Positions 16,400 to 25,593 are shown, counted from the stretch's first letter. The stretch is 64,000 nucleotides of DNA from Acidimicrobiales bacterium (GCA_020630065.1 JAHDCC010000001.1:47566-111565), one strand, 5' to 3'. The notes: generated by a model from the sequence alone, not told the origin. Made by a program: numbers and translations.

Positions 16400-18361
16400 G
16401 TGGCAAATATTGAAGTTAAGCTCCCAGATCTTTCGACCCGTAGCCTTCCCGAGGGTTCGACAGTAGCCGACCTGGCAGCCGATATTGGGAAACGGCTGGC
16501 TAAGGACGCCTTGATCGGTGTTGTCGACGGGGTAGAGGTCGACACATATGCGACTATCGAGGACGGCCAGACCGTCGAGATCGTCACGGCTGATTCCGAA
16601 CGAGGTCTCCACACGATCCGACATTCAACCGCTCACGTGCTGGCACAGGCGGTGCTTGAAATGTGGCCGGGAGCGACCTTCGCTATCGGCCCTCCAATAG
16701 AAAACGGATTTTACTACGACTTCGCGCTTCCCGACGGCGCAACGTTTACCGACGACGACCTTGAACGCATCGAAAAGAAGATGACGGAGATCGTTCGTTC
16801 GAACCAACCGTTTATTCGGACCGAAGCCAGCGTCGAAGAAGCGCTTGAACTGATGAAAGATCATCAATTCAAACGGGACATCATCGAGCGGGTAAGCGGC
16901 GGCGATACGGGCGGAGATTTGGTGGGCGAAGCTGATGGAGATGTCATCAGCTTCTATCGAAATACCGATTCGTTCGTCGATATGTGTATGGGGCCTCACG
17001 TTCCCGCTACTGGCAAGTTGCAACACTTCAAACTTATGAAGGTCGCGGGCGCATACTGGCGAGGTGACGAAAAAAACGACATGCTGCAACGCATCTACGG
17101 AACGGCGTGGGCTTCCAAGAAACAGCTAAAAGAGCACCTTCACCGGTTAGAGGAAGCGGCTAAACGAGATCATCGCAAGTTGGCCAACGAACTGGATCTC
17201 CTTTCTTTTCCCTCCGAGCTTGGTGGTGGCCTAGCTGTTTGGCACCCCAAAGGGGCAATCATCAGGCGCCTAATGGAGGACTACGCCCGAGACCGGCACG
17301 AGACCGGAGGCTACGAGTTCACCTACACCCCTCATCTGGCGAACGCCGAACTGTTCAAAACCTCAGGTCACCTCGATTTTTATGCCGACGGCATGTATCC
17401 GCCGATGGAAATGGACAACGGCACGTACTATCCGAAGCCAATGAATTGTCCGATGCACGTTCTGGTTTATCGGTCCCAGCAACGCTCTTACCGAGACTTG
17501 CCGATCAGGCTTTTTGAACTGGGCACGGTGTATCGATACGAGCGGGCTGGCACGCTGCACGGCTTGATGCGTATCCGTGGGTTCACCCAAGACGATTCTC
17601 ATATCTTCACCACTCAGGAAGACATGGCGGAAGAAATCGCTAGTTTGATCGACTTTGTCTTGGATGTCCTACGGGCCTTTGGATTCGTAGACTTTCAAGC
17701 CAAACTTTCTACGAGGCCAGAAGATAAATGGGTTGGCACCGAAGAGCTTTGGTCGACGGCAACCGATTGTCTGCGGGCCGGATTGGAACAGGCTTCTCTT
17801 TCTTTTGAGGTCGATGAAGGCGGCGGCGCATTCTATGGGCCAAAGATTGACATCGATGTACGTGACGCTATTGGTCGATCATGGCAGCTTTCTACTATCC
17901 AGTTGGATTTCAATCTGCCTGAACGGTTCGAACTCGAGTACATCGCTTCGGACGGTCAGCGGCGCCGTCCCGTAATGATCCATCGTGCGCTCTTCGGTTC
18001 GGTCGAACGCTTCTTTGGGGTGTTGACCGAACACTTCGCCGGAAACTTCCCGGCCTGGTTGGCGCCAGTTCAGGTCGCCGTACTGCCAGTGGCGGCTGCT
18101 CATGACGCCTATGCCGAACAGCTTGTGTCTGACTTTGAACAGCGGGGTTTCCGAGTCGATCTGGTTGCCGCAGATGATCCGCTTGGGAAACGAATCCGAA
18201 ACAACAAGAAGCAGAAAATCCCGTACGTTCTGGTCGTAGGTGACGATGACGTCAAAAATTCCACCGTCGGGGTCAACCCGAGAGGCGGCGATGTCGAACG
18301 TGACGTGTCAGTCGAATCGTTTATCACGCGACTCTCCGAAGATATCGAGAGCCAACAGTAG
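16400..18361 (+). CDS. thrS: Threonyl-tRNA synthetase
   Basis: Charges tRNA-Thr. It is 653 aa from the GTG chosen here. The domain order is TGS (about 1-65), the editing domain with HSTAHVLAQAV, the class II core (MNCPMHVLVYRSQQRSYRDLP, motif 2 RYERAGTLHGLMRIRGFTQDD, motif 3 PVMIHRALFGSVERF) and a C-terminal anticodon-binding domain. The frame is open to a TTG at 16334, but that adds 22 residues with no family counterpart, whereas the GTG begins exactly at the TGS strand (VANIEVKLPD) and has a -10 box 7 nt upstream. The downstream HIT gene shares one base with the stop codon. Confidence 0.95.
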   Translation: MANIEVKLPDLSTRSLPEGSTVADLAADIGKRLAKDALIGVVDGVEVDTYATIEDGQTVEIVTADSERGLHTIRHSTAHVLAQAVLEMWPGATFAIGPPIENGFYYDFALPDGATFTDDDLERIEKKMTEIVRSNQPFIRTEASVEEALELMKDHQFKRDIIERVSGGDTGGDLVGEADGDVISFYRNTDSFVDMCMGPHVPATGKLQHFKLMKVAGAYWRGDEKNDMLQRIYGTAWASKKQLKEHLHRLEEAAKRDHRKLANELDLLSFPSELGGGLAVWHPKGAIIRRLMEDYARDRHETGGYEFTYTPHLANAELFKTSGHLDFYADGMYPPMEMDNGTYYPKPMNCPMHVLVYRSQQRSYRDLPIRLFELGTVYRYERAGTLHGLMRIRGFTQDDSHIFTTQEDMAEEIASLIDFVLDVLRAFGFVDFQAKLSTRPEDKWVGTEELWSTATDCLRAGLEQASLSFEVDEGGGAFYGPKIDIDVRDAIGRSWQLSTIQLDFNLPERFELEYIASDGQRRRPVMIHRALFGSVERFFGVLTEHFAGNFPAWLAPVQVAVLPVAAAHDAYAEQLVSDFEQRGFRVDLVAADDPLGKRIRNNKKQKIPYVLVVGDDDVKNSTVGVNPRGGDVERDVSVESFITRLSEDIESQQ

Positions 18362-18888
18362 TGGAGTGGCTATGGTCAGGTTGGCGACTCGGTCAACCTG
18401 ATGGTCTCGGAAGCGACGGCCTACCTCACGCCAACCTTAAACCACAACCTGGACTTTCGCTTTTCGAAACGATCGAGCGGTCGGGTCTGCCCGATGAACA
18501 GACCTACATTCTTAAGCGTTGGGACAACACCTTCGCCATTCTCAACGTCTACCCGTACAACCCCGGCCATGTTATGGTGCTTCCACTTGACGCCGTGCCA
18601 TCGATCACTGACTTGTCAGACTTGGTGTTTCATGAGCTGTGGGCTTCTGTCCGGCAAATGACCGAGATAGTGAAAAACGTGTATCTTCCAGCAGGACTCA
18701 ACGTCGGAGTTAACGAAGGTTTGGCTGGAGGCGGATCCCAGCGGGACCACCTTCATGTTCATGTGGTACCTCGATGGTCGAGTGACACAAACTTTATGTC
18801 TACGGTTTCTGATGCCAGAATTTTGCCGGAAACACTTCGATCATCGTGGGAACGGCTTCGGGCTGCGTGTCCAAACGAGGTAGACTAG
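18361..18888 (+). CDS. HIT-family nucleotide phosphorylase/hydrolase
   Basis: A 175-aa histidine-triad protein with the catalytic motif RDHLHVHVVPRW. The sequence before it (TFAILNVYPYNPGHVMVLPL) is typical of the branch to which mycobacterial Rv2613c belongs, described as an Ap4A phosphorylase. The gene starts with GTG overlapping the thrS stop by one base (TAGTG), so it is co-translated. The thrS-HIT-pgsA order is the same as in Mycobacterium. The first 30 residues are not conserved and a later start is possible. Confidence 0.85.
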   Translation: MEWLWSGWRLGQPDGLGSDGLPHANLKPQPGLSLFETIERSGLPDEQTYILKRWDNTFAILNVYPYNPGHVMVLPLDAVPSITDLSDLVFHELWASVRQMTEIVKNVYLPAGLNVGVNEGLAGGGSQRDHLHVHVVPRWSSDTNFMSTVSDARILPETLRSSWERLRAACPNEVD

Positions 18889-18895
18889 TTAGCGC

Positions 18896-19432
18896 ATGAC
18901 TAACGAACTGACCTCAGACGATACAGAAGTTGAAGAGCGACCGATTGTGGACGAGCTGCCCGAAGATCTTCAACCCGGCTTGGTTGACCCTGAGGACTAC
19001 GTGTTCCCGAACAACAACCGACGCCGTATCCCGGCGTACCTATATTTTGGAATCGCAGCTGCGCTTGTGGTTGTCTATTTTGTTGGCGAGTCGAATATCT
19101 TGGTAAATAGTGGTTTGTTATTCGCCGCCGCCTTACTCGCAGTTGTCGGAGCCTATAGTTTCATTGCCGGTTGGGATCTCAAAGTCGATGAACGCGACGC
19201 GTTGGTCGCTTCGATCGACCAGGTTGGTTTTCCGGTCGGTCACGCCTCGGCGCAGATGGGTTGGCGCGGCTTGTTAAGCCGGCCCACGTGGCGCATTTTG
19301 GTTTACTCTGCGGACGAGCCGCCCAGTAAACGTGGACTTGTGATGGTTGATGGGGTCAATGGCGAAGTGATCGAACATTTCGTCGAAGAGAATCCCGAAG
19401 ACTGGTCCGACGTTAGCGCCGACGACGTCTAG
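18896..19432 (+). CDS. Conserved hypothetical membrane protein, two transmembrane helices
   Basis: I do not recognise this 178-aa protein. It has an acidic N-terminal stretch (about 1-40), two hydrophobic helices (about residues 50-70 and 75-100, joined by a short polar turn) and a soluble C-terminal domain of about 75 residues with the conserved-looking core MGWRGLLSRPTWRILVYSADEPP. It lies 7 nt after the HIT gene. TAGACT at 18881-18886, 9 nt before the ATG, may give an additional start of transcription. Confidence 0.65.
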   Translation: MTNELTSDDTEVEERPIVDELPEDLQPGLVDPEDYVFPNNNRRRIPAYLYFGIAAALVVVYFVGESNILVNSGLLFAAALLAVVGAYSFIAGWDLKVDERDALVASIDQVGFPVGHASAQMGWRGLLSRPTWRILVYSADEPPSKRGLVMVDGVNGEVIEHFVEENPEDWSDVSADDV

Positions 19433-19466
19433 TCAGTCACGGCTCGAAGGCCGACAAAATCTTTAT

Positions 19467-19494
19467 TTGACAGGGTTTGAGCTAGCGTATCTAC
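19467..19494 (+). promoter_or_regulatory. Possible promoter in the 223-bp gap before the ASKHA-like gene
   Basis: A consensus -35 TTGACA (19467-19472) is followed by weak -10 options (TATCTA at 19488-19493 or TACTGT at 19492-19497) with non-ideal spacing of 15 or 19. The same gap holds a perfect 10-bp palindrome TGTAGCTACA at 19601-19610 that could be a protein-binding site. Confidence 0.3.
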
Positions 19495-19655
19495 TGTGGT
19501 AGAGGCACAAGGTTGTCTAATTTACGAGAAACGACCACATGTATTAATCTGAATTGAGGGAAAGCATCTCAATGAGGCTAAATTTTACGTGAGAGTTTTG
19601 TGTAGCTACATCTACATCCCCGGACCTTACTTTATGACCAGGCAGGTTAAGAATT

Positions 19656-20888
19656 GTGATTGAACCAACCGATCTCATCGGAGTGGAGCTCGGACGTTAC
19701 TCCGTGTGTGCGTCTATTCTTGACAGTACTGGGACACAACTGTTGGGATATGCAGATAATTCGATTCTTTCTGCCGAAGATACCTACGGCGGCGATTCCC
19801 GATTTCCTAATCCTGGTCCAGCGCTCGCAGCCCTTTGGAGCAAACTAAAGCTCGACGGAATGAGCAACTTGCGAGTTGCCGTAACCCTAGGCGTCGGTCA
19901 CGCCGGTATCGGTAGCGGCCCGGCCATCGAACAATGGGTCGACTCTCTGGCCGTCAAAATCAGCGACCCTATTACTAAGGCCGGTGATCCTAACACCGGT
20001 GTGTCATATATCCCGACTCGTCATCTCGGCACCGTAATGGGCACCTTCCAATCATTGGGAGTCGTTCCAGAACGTATCGAACTACCTCCTGTCGCCGTCG
20101 TGCGAGTCATTCCAGCCGTGGAAGACTATTCGGTTTCGGTGTCTTCGGGAATTGGTTGGAAAGCCCGCATTCACCAAGGGCAAGTACTTGAGGCAGTTGC
20201 CTATCCTGATGGGCTTGGCAAGGACGGCGTCCACATCGAGATGGGCGGCCAGCCAGAAGTCGAACTACCACAGCTTGAAGGTGTGCAGGTCCCGAGTTCA
20301 CTTCTTGCCGACGATCGGATCTCAATGGCGACTCTGGCTGTTTCAGTCGGAGCAGCCAAGGGGCTCCTGACCTCGGGTGGGGGAAACTTCACCACCGCTA
20401 TTGGAGCCGCAACCGTTGGAGCTGCGCCGCTGGCCGAAGCTTCAACCCGAGTGGCTCCTCCGGTGACTGCCCCAGTTCCCGCACAAGGCCCCGCTCAATT
20501 CCTTTCTCCACGTACTGCTGGCAACGATCAGAACGGCGCTAGTCCGACAGTCCTGCCAGGTCAGGCCGCTCCGAGTTTCGCTGATCCGGAGCCGATAGTC
20601 GCAGAGCAGGGGGCGAGTAGCTTCTCAGCTTGGTCTGATCAAGAAACCGCAATAGAGTCACAACGCAAGTCGGTGAGTGCTCAAGTTGCGTCACGGCCGT
20701 CGGCAACCGGCGTTAACAACGAACGGTTAAGTGAAGGCGCCACCGGTGCCCTCGACTATTCGGCAGATGAATATACCGAAGACCGTGCGGCATTGTACGA
20801 GGATCAAGTGTCTCCGGCACTCAAGGCGCTTGTTGGCTTCTTAGCTGTTCTCGGTGTCCTACTCCTGCTTGTTCTAGTACTCACATAG
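19656..20888 (+). CDS. Tail-anchored protein with an ASKHA/PilM-like N-terminal domain
   Basis: A 410-aa protein not assigned to a known family with certainty. The N-terminal 250 residues open with IGVELGRYSVCASILD, which resembles the phosphate-1 loop of actin-like ATPases (FtsA, PilM). The part near residues 225-245 (ISMATLAVSVGAAKGLL) resembles their second half, but the phosphate-2 aspartate region reads VSVSSGIGWKARI, so ATPase activity is doubtful. A Pro/Ala/Ser-rich linker (about 260-385) leads to a single C-terminal hydrophobic helix (about 390-410), giving a tail-anchored topology. GTG start. It lies between thrS-HIT and pgsA, where Mycobacterium has no counterpart. Confidence 0.5.
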   Translation: MIEPTDLIGVELGRYSVCASILDSTGTQLLGYADNSILSAEDTYGGDSRFPNPGPALAALWSKLKLDGMSNLRVAVTLGVGHAGIGSGPAIEQWVDSLAVKISDPITKAGDPNTGVSYIPTRHLGTVMGTFQSLGVVPERIELPPVAVVRVIPAVEDYSVSVSSGIGWKARIHQGQVLEAVAYPDGLGKDGVHIEMGGQPEVELPQLEGVQVPSSLLADDRISMATLAVSVGAAKGLLTSGGGNFTTAIGAATVGAAPLAEASTRVAPPVTAPVPAQGPAQFLSPRTAGNDQNGASPTVLPGQAAPSFADPEPIVAEQGASSFSAWSDQETAIESQRKSVSAQVASRPSATGVNNERLSEGATGALDYSADEYTEDRAALYEDQVSPALKALVGFLAVLGVLLLLVLVLT

Positions 20889-21032
20889 CAACAAAGAATT
20901 CCAAGCAGTTATACGCCGTTTAGTCTTTTTAGACGAAGTTATTGTCAGGTTGATTTCCTGAGAGATGTACGGCGGACGCTGTATTGATACTAGAGTGGCG
21001 TGTAGGTTTGTAGTTACGAAGGACGTGTTTCT

Positions 21033-21731
21033 ATGTTTGACGGAAGTTTTCGAGCACCGATTGATAGAGGCATAGCTCCGATCGGTAAGCGCCTCCAAAA
21101 AGCTGGTGTGTCACCTGATGCGGTGACTGCAGTTGGAGTGGTTATGGCGGCGGCATGTGGTGTCGCTATTGGTTTGGGGCAGTTCCCGCTCGCAGTGCTT
21201 CTTCTTATTCTTACCGGTCTACCGGATGCCTTGGACGGGGCTGTAGCTAAAGCTGGCGGCAAGGCTGGACCTCGGGGAGCGTTTCTTGATTCGGTTTCTG
21301 ACCGGTTGAGTGACGGGCTTCTTTTCGCCGGTGCTGGTTGGTTCTTGCTGAATGGTGACAGCCCACGTCTGGTAATGCTTCCGTTTGCTCTTTATCTTGC
21401 CGCTTCACTTGTTTCCTACCAAAGAGCTAAGGCCGAAGTTCTAGGTTTCGACGCCAAGGGCGGTCTTATGGAGCGGGCCGAACGGTTTATCGCCCTCGGT
21501 ATCGGTTTGCTTTTCAGTCCCATCTTCGTTCCCGTTTTGTGGATCATGCTTGCATTGACCGCCGCCACAGCCGTCTTCCGGTTTGTCAAAGTATGGAAGC
21601 AGGCAAGTGCGGTTAGGGCCGTGCCGCCACGTCGACGCCGACGACGTCAGCGTCGAACTGCCCGACCTATTGCTGGCACGTTCCGAGAACGAGCACGTGG
21701 GCGAGCTGAGTCTCGTAGACGCAGAAGCTAG
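21033..21731 (+). CDS. pgsA: CDP-alcohol phosphatidyltransferase, phosphatidylinositol-phosphate synthase type
   Basis: Joins CDP-diacylglycerol and inositol phosphate at the membrane to start PI and PIM synthesis. It is 232 aa. The CDP-alcohol signature is present as DALDGAVAKAGGKAG...GAFLDSVSD, with all four metal-binding aspartates kept; the usual arginine of the A-R pair is lysine here. Several transmembrane helices fill residues 35-190. The last 35 residues are an unusual arginine-rich tail (RRRRRRQRR and more). AAGGA before the ATG is a ribosome-binding site. The following acyltransferase gene and the distant pimA support the PI role over phosphatidylglycerol synthesis. Confidence 0.85.
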   Translation: MFDGSFRAPIDRGIAPIGKRLQKAGVSPDAVTAVGVVMAAACGVAIGLGQFPLAVLLLILTGLPDALDGAVAKAGGKAGPRGAFLDSVSDRLSDGLLFAGAGWFLLNGDSPRLVMLPFALYLAASLVSYQRAKAEVLGFDAKGGLMERAERFIALGIGLLFSPIFVPVLWIMLALTAATAVFRFVKVWKQASAVRAVPPRRRRRRQRRTARPIAGTFRERARGRAESRRRRS

Positions 21732-21755
21732 TTAGCGTCGATCAATCGTTCTCTA

Positions 21756-22697
21756 TTGAAACCGGTCTTCGTAAACATACGACAGAGCGTTTCTTCCGTA
21801 TCTGTGCGTCTGATCAATTTTGTGCGTCCAGGTCCGCTAACGACGTTACGGGCGGGTTCGTTTCTTGTTCGCCTGCTCCCGTTGTCACTGGCCTTGCGCC
21901 TCGGGTATCATCTCGCAGCCTGGCTAGGGCCGCGACTGATGCCTGCTAAAGCCGACCAATTGGGCCGACATATTCTGCGAATAGATCCCGATGTCGAACC
22001 TGACCTTGCCGCCGAGGTTCGTCGTGGTTTTGGTTCGTACGGTCGGTACTGGGTTGAGTCTTTCCGGTTGCCGACATTGACGGCTAAACAGATTAGTTCT
22101 GAGTTCAAAGTCGATCACTACGAACACATTTCGGACGTCCTCGAGGCGGGTTCGGCCCCTATTCTCGTGTTGCCCCATCTTGGCGGTTGGGAATGGGCTG
22201 CCGGATGGCTTAGTCGATACAAGGGGCTTGGGGTAGCGGCCGTTGTCGAACGCCTCGAGCCGGAAGAAGTCTTCGAATGGTTCGTATCAGTTCGGCAAGG
22301 GTACGGCGTGAATGTTATACCACTCGGTTCTTCGGCGATGGGAGAACTCATCTATCACATAAAGCAAGGGCACATCATCGCCCTAATGGCTGATCGAGAC
22401 GTTGCCGGTACTGGAGTGGATGTAGAGTTTTTTGGTGAGGCGACAAAGCTTCCGGTCGGTCCAGCTTTGCTTTCGCGTCGTACTGGGGCTCCGCTGTTGC
22501 CGACGGCCGTCTTCTACGACGGATGGGGGTATCGGGCTGAAGTTGGCGAACCGATATACCCCAATTGGGGCTCTAACCTACGGGCCGATCTGGCCACGGT
22601 GACACAGGAACTTGCCGGCCACCTCGAGGATCTTATTCGCCAAGCTCCCGACCAGTGGCATGTGCTTGAACCTAACTGGCCTAGTGACTACGACTAG
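21756..22697 (+). CDS. Phosphatidylinositol mannoside acyltransferase (PatA-like, LpxL/HtrB family)
   Basis: Expected to acylate a mannose of PIM on the cytoplasmic face of the membrane. It is 313 aa with a TTG start 24 nt after pgsA. The lysophospholipid acyltransferase motif H-x4-D/E is seen as HLGGWE in LPHLGGWEWAAG, and the second conserved block reads MADRDVAGTGVDVEFFGE. The gene order pgsA-acyltransferase matches the mycobacterial Rv2612c-Rv2611c pair, and pimA lies about 3 kb further on the opposite strand. Confidence 0.85.
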   Translation: MKPVFVNIRQSVSSVSVRLINFVRPGPLTTLRAGSFLVRLLPLSLALRLGYHLAAWLGPRLMPAKADQLGRHILRIDPDVEPDLAAEVRRGFGSYGRYWVESFRLPTLTAKQISSEFKVDHYEHISDVLEAGSAPILVLPHLGGWEWAAGWLSRYKGLGVAAVVERLEPEEVFEWFVSVRQGYGVNVIPLGSSAMGELIYHIKQGHIIALMADRDVAGTGVDVEFFGEATKLPVGPALLSRRTGAPLLPTAVFYDGWGYRAEVGEPIYPNWGSNLRADLATVTQELAGHLEDLIRQAPDQWHVLEPNWPSDYD

Positions 22698-22779
22698 TAC
22701 CCAGAAGTAACTATTCGGGCAGTGTTCATAGACCGTGCTGTCAGAGGGTGGGTGGTACTATCTGGCACCGGTTGATGTT

Positions 22780-23388
22780 TTATTGGTTTGCGACGGCAAG
22801 AAAAAGCTGATGCACACGATCGTCTTCGGGAATCAACTCGGGGTGGAACGACGATACCATCACCTGATTCTGGCGGCAAAGCACAGGTTCGTTATCGTAG
22901 GTCGCCCATACTTCTACTGCGTCGCCAACTCGAGAAACTCCGGGGGCCCTGATAAATACAGCATGAAGTTGTGCTTCGGTTTCAAGTTTAGAAGCAATCG
23001 ATGGTGGCACATTCAGTTCGATGGCTGACTCGAATGAATCGACTTGGCGCCCATAAAAGTTGCGGGTTACGTCGATGTCGATAGCGCCGAAAGAGGTTTG
23101 GTCCGGTGTACCATCCTCAATTTCGTTTGCCAATAAAATCATCCCCGCACAGGTTCCCAGCATCGGGAGCTTGTTTTGGACAGCGGCCGCAAACGCCGCT
23201 TCGAGGCAATTTGCTTTCAACATTTTAGAAATGACGGTTGATTCACCGCCGGGGATTATCAATGCATCGCAAGATAACAGCTGGTCAGCGTTTCTAACCT
23301 GAACACTTTCCACCCCACAGCGGTGTAGTGCCTCTTGGTGCAAAGCAAACGCGCCTTGCACCGCCAAAACTCCGACGGTTGTTACCAA
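22780..23388 (-). CDS. pdxT: Pyridoxal 5'-phosphate synthase glutaminase subunit PdxT
   Basis: Releases ammonia from glutamine and passes it to PdxS for PLP synthesis. It is a 202-aa class I glutaminase. PGGEST (residues 47-51) and the nucleophile C80 in GTCAGM are visible, as is the His-Glu pair in SFHPEL near residue 180. Its start overlaps the end of pdxS by 7 nt, so the two subunits are co-translated. Confidence 0.95.
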   Translation of the reverse strand: MVTTVGVLAVQGAFALHQEALHRCGVESVQVRNADQLLSCDALIIPGGESTVISKMLKANCLEAAFAAAVQNKLPMLGTCAGMILLANEIEDGTPDQTSFGAIDIDVTRNFYGRQVDSFESAIELNVPPSIASKLETEAQLHAVFIRAPGVSRVGDAVEVWATYDNEPVLCRQNQVMVSSFHPELIPEDDRVHQLFLAVANQ

Positions 23389-24290
23389 CCTCGATCGGCG
23401 AGTTTTACGTCGATGTCGTCCATCCCGATTCCGGTCATTGGTGCACCCAACCCGCGGCTTACTTTCGTCAGGATCTCAGCATCTTCGAAGTTGGTGGTAG
23501 CTTCGACGATTGCTTTCGCCCGTGGCGCCGGGTCTTCGCTTTTGAAAATACCGGAACCCACGAAAACGGCCTCAGCCCCGAGCTGCATCGCTAGGGCGGC
23601 GTCAGCCGGTGTGGCGATGCCGCCAGCACAAAAGAGCGGGACCTGAAGTTTGCCGGTTTCGGCGATTTCTTGAACTAACGGCAAAGGAGCCTGAAGCTGC
23701 TTAGCCCAGTCAAAAAGTTCGGCCTGGTCAGCTTGAGTGACCTTTTTGATGTCTCCGAGAATGGATCGGAGGTGGCGGACGGCTTCAACGATGTTTCCGG
23801 TGCCAGCCTCGCCCTTTGAACGGATCATGCAGGCACCTTCACCAATCCGACGTAGTGCCTCTCCGAGATTGGTAGCGCCACACACGAATGGGGCAGTAAA
23901 CGCCCATTTGTCGATGTGGTGTGCTTCATCGGCTGGAGTGAGTACCTCAGACTCGTCGATGTAGTCAACGCCTAAGGACTGCAGGATTTGGGCCTCAACA
24001 AAATGGCCGATTCGGGCCTTTGCCATAACGGGAATAGTTGTGACTTGTTTGATCCCTTCGATCATCTCGGGATCACTCATACGCACAACGCCGCCGTCTG
24101 CTCGGATATCGGCTGGTACACGCTCCAGGGCCATAACGGCTACCGCTCCAGCGTCCTCTGCGATTTTAGCCTGTTCAGGGTTCACGACGTCCATGATGAC
24201 CCCACCCTTGAACATTTCGGCCAGTCCACGTTTCACACGAATTGAGCCGACGGTGGATGGCTGAGCAACAGCTTTGTTGGTTTCTTCCAT
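23382..24290 (-). CDS. pdxS: Pyridoxal 5'-phosphate synthase subunit PdxS
   Basis: Forms PLP from ribose 5-phosphate, glyceraldehyde 3-phosphate and ammonia. It is 302 aa. The conserved blocks [48 protein letters not shown] and [13 protein letters not shown] are intact, including the substrate lysines. I start it at the ATG at 24290, where a -10 box lies 7 nt upstream; the frame is open to a TTG at 24332, but those extra residues have no family match. Confidence 0.95.
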   Translation of the reverse strand: MEETNKAVAQPSTVGSIRVKRGLAEMFKGGVIMDVVNPEQAKIAEDAGAVAVMALERVPADIRADGGVVRMSDPEMIEGIKQVTTIPVMAKARIGHFVEAQILQSLGVDYIDESEVLTPADEAHHIDKWAFTAPFVCGATNLGEALRRIGEGACMIRSKGEAGTGNIVEAVRHLRSILGDIKKVTQADQAELFDWAKQLQAPLPLVQEIAETGKLQVPLFCAGGIATPADAALAMQLGAEAVFVGSGIFKSEDPAPRAKAIVEATTNFEDAEILTKVSRGLGAPMTGIGMDDIDVKLADRGW

Positions 24291-24297
24291 GTGGCTC

Positions 24298-24303
24298 AGT
24301 TTA
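24298..24303 (-). promoter_or_regulatory. Candidate -10 box of pdxS, leaderless
   Basis: Minus-strand TAAACT ends 7 nt before the ATG at 24290, and there is no Shine-Dalgarno sequence. It supports this ATG as the true start of pdxS. Confidence 0.45.
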
Positions 24304-24372
24304 CGCGGCGAATAAGCGAGACGGCGAGTCAATTACGTTTGTATGTTGAATCGTAGAGTTTTAGCTGGTTGG

Positions 24373-25203
24373 CTATAACTCGGCCAGCACATCGATGCGT
24401 AGATTTACATCAGAATCTTGATTGTAAACGACCTCATCATCCCCGGCCTCGGACCGGGGTGAGACAAACCATGCCGCGTCGTAAGCGGGGATAGCGCCCG
24501 GGACTTGGCTGCTCGATGACTTGATTTTCTCAAGTGCTGACAGCAGGCCAGGAGGATAGCGGGTCAGAATAACAGCAGAGCCATCTGATAAAAGTTCTCG
24601 GTCTGACACATATACGCGATTTATTAGCCGCAAGCCGAGGGGTTTGGTGACCGGAGCTAGGGGGCCTGTGACCAGCGGGCCGTACATTGAAGACGCTAGT
24701 GTTGTGACTTCGGCATCGCCAGATTTGATGCGGGCTACCAGCTCAGCTATCACACCTTCGAGTTCGATACGAGAGAGGTTTTCGACGAGTCCAGTTGTGG
24801 CCAAAATATGGGACTCGCCATCGCACTCTAAGGCAGCAGCATTCAGTGCGTCATCGTGGACTGTATATATTCGAGATTCGCTAATCCCACCCGTGAGCGC
24901 TAGGCCTTCGAGTAAGTTTACGAGGCGGGCTTCGACCCCATTTGCGGTCGATTCGACGGCTCCGACAGATTTGATCAACGCATGCCCGGCCTCTTGCCGA
25001 CGCCAGAATATGATTCCTCCAGCGAATCCGGCTGCGAGAACCAGCGAAACCCACCATGGTAGAGGTGTCACAAACGCAACGAGCAACAACAGGAACGCAA
25101 ATAAAGCTGCTAAGCCGAGAAAGGAAGTCAGCAGGATAGACCTGGTTGATGTCGTGACTGTTGGTTTAGTCAAACTTGCCGTGGTTGGTTCGACCGAGGT
25201 CAT
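24373..25203 (-). CDS. Membrane-anchored M48 (HtpX-like) pseudopeptidase
   Basis: A 276-aa protein with two N-terminal transmembrane helices (about 22-45 and 48-66). The rest aligns by eye with HtpX/M48 peptidases: RLVNLLEGLALTGGI, ALNAAAL, ILATTGLVENLSRIELEGVIA and DRELLSDGSAVILTRYPPGLLSALEKI. The zinc motif HELxH is replaced by ELVAR (residues 154-158), so both histidines and the catalytic glutamate are lost, although the third ligand position (E203 in DREL) remains. It should have no protease activity and may act as a scaffold or regulator. It lies between pdxS and a small membrane protein upstream of pimA. Fold call by motif alignment only. Confidence 0.6.
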   Translation of the reverse strand: MTSVEPTTASLTKPTVTTSTRSILLTSFLGLAALFAFLLLLVAFVTPLPWWVSLVLAAGFAGGIIFWRRQEAGHALIKSVGAVESTANGVEARLVNLLEGLALTGGISESRIYTVHDDALNAAALECDGESHILATTGLVENLSRIELEGVIAELVARIKSGDAEVTTLASSMYGPLVTGPLAPVTKPLGLRLINRVYVSDRELLSDGSAVILTRYPPGLLSALEKIKSSSSQVPGAIPAYDAAWFVSPRSEAGDDEVVYNQDSDVNLRIDVLAEL

Positions 25204-25296
25204 GTAGATTTGCCGTCCTAAGGTTTTGTGTGCCCGGCTAGTCCGACGGGTCTACGTCTAGTGTAACGCTACGAATATACTGCTGTTCGTCTTATG

Positions 25297-25581
25297 CTAC
25301 GGGAGATTTTGGTTGTGTTTCGTCAACCGTTTGAGGTAGTCGATGGTGTTAGGATCGATCTTGGCCGGTCCCGACGACTTTGTAGCCATCGTCCACCACA
25401 GGGCGGATGAAAATAGGGCTACCAAGGTGACGAGAGCCGCTAGATTACCGAAGCTGTATCGGCCAAACGCTACGAGAACGGCACCAGCAAAGATGAGTAA
25501 CACCGACGGAAACACTATCAACCTGCGGTGTCGCCTGATCTTTTCTGGCGGGTAAGTGCCATCTTGATAAAAGCCGTACAT
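25297..25581 (-). CDS. Small membrane protein, two transmembrane helices
   Basis: A 94-aa protein that I do not recognise. A tyrosine-rich N-terminus (MYGFYQDGTYPPEKIRRHRR) is followed by two helices (about residues 22-40 and 46-65) and a short polar tail. TAGACT lies exactly 6 nt before the ATG, a convincing start signal for a gene this short. It is in the same direction as pimA upstream and the M48-like gene downstream. Confidence 0.65.
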   Translation of the reverse strand: MYGFYQDGTYPPEKIRRHRRLIVFPSVLLIFAGAVLVAFGRYSFGNLAALVTLVALFSSALWWTMATKSSGPAKIDPNTIDYLKRLTKHNQNLP

Positions 25582-25587
25582 GACGTC

Positions 25588-25593
25588 AGTCTA
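25588..25593 (-). promoter_or_regulatory. Candidate -10 box of the small membrane protein gene, leaderless
   Basis: Minus-strand TAGACT, 6 nt before the ATG at 25581. It gives this short gene its own start although pimA lies just upstream in the same direction. Confidence 0.45.

Noticed and set aside
24644..25207. A 187-aa plus-strand ORF opposite the M48-like gene
   Set aside because: Its codons mirror the opposite-strand gene; composition is Ser/Thr/Ala-rich and no family motif is present, whereas the minus strand reads as an HtpX-like protein.
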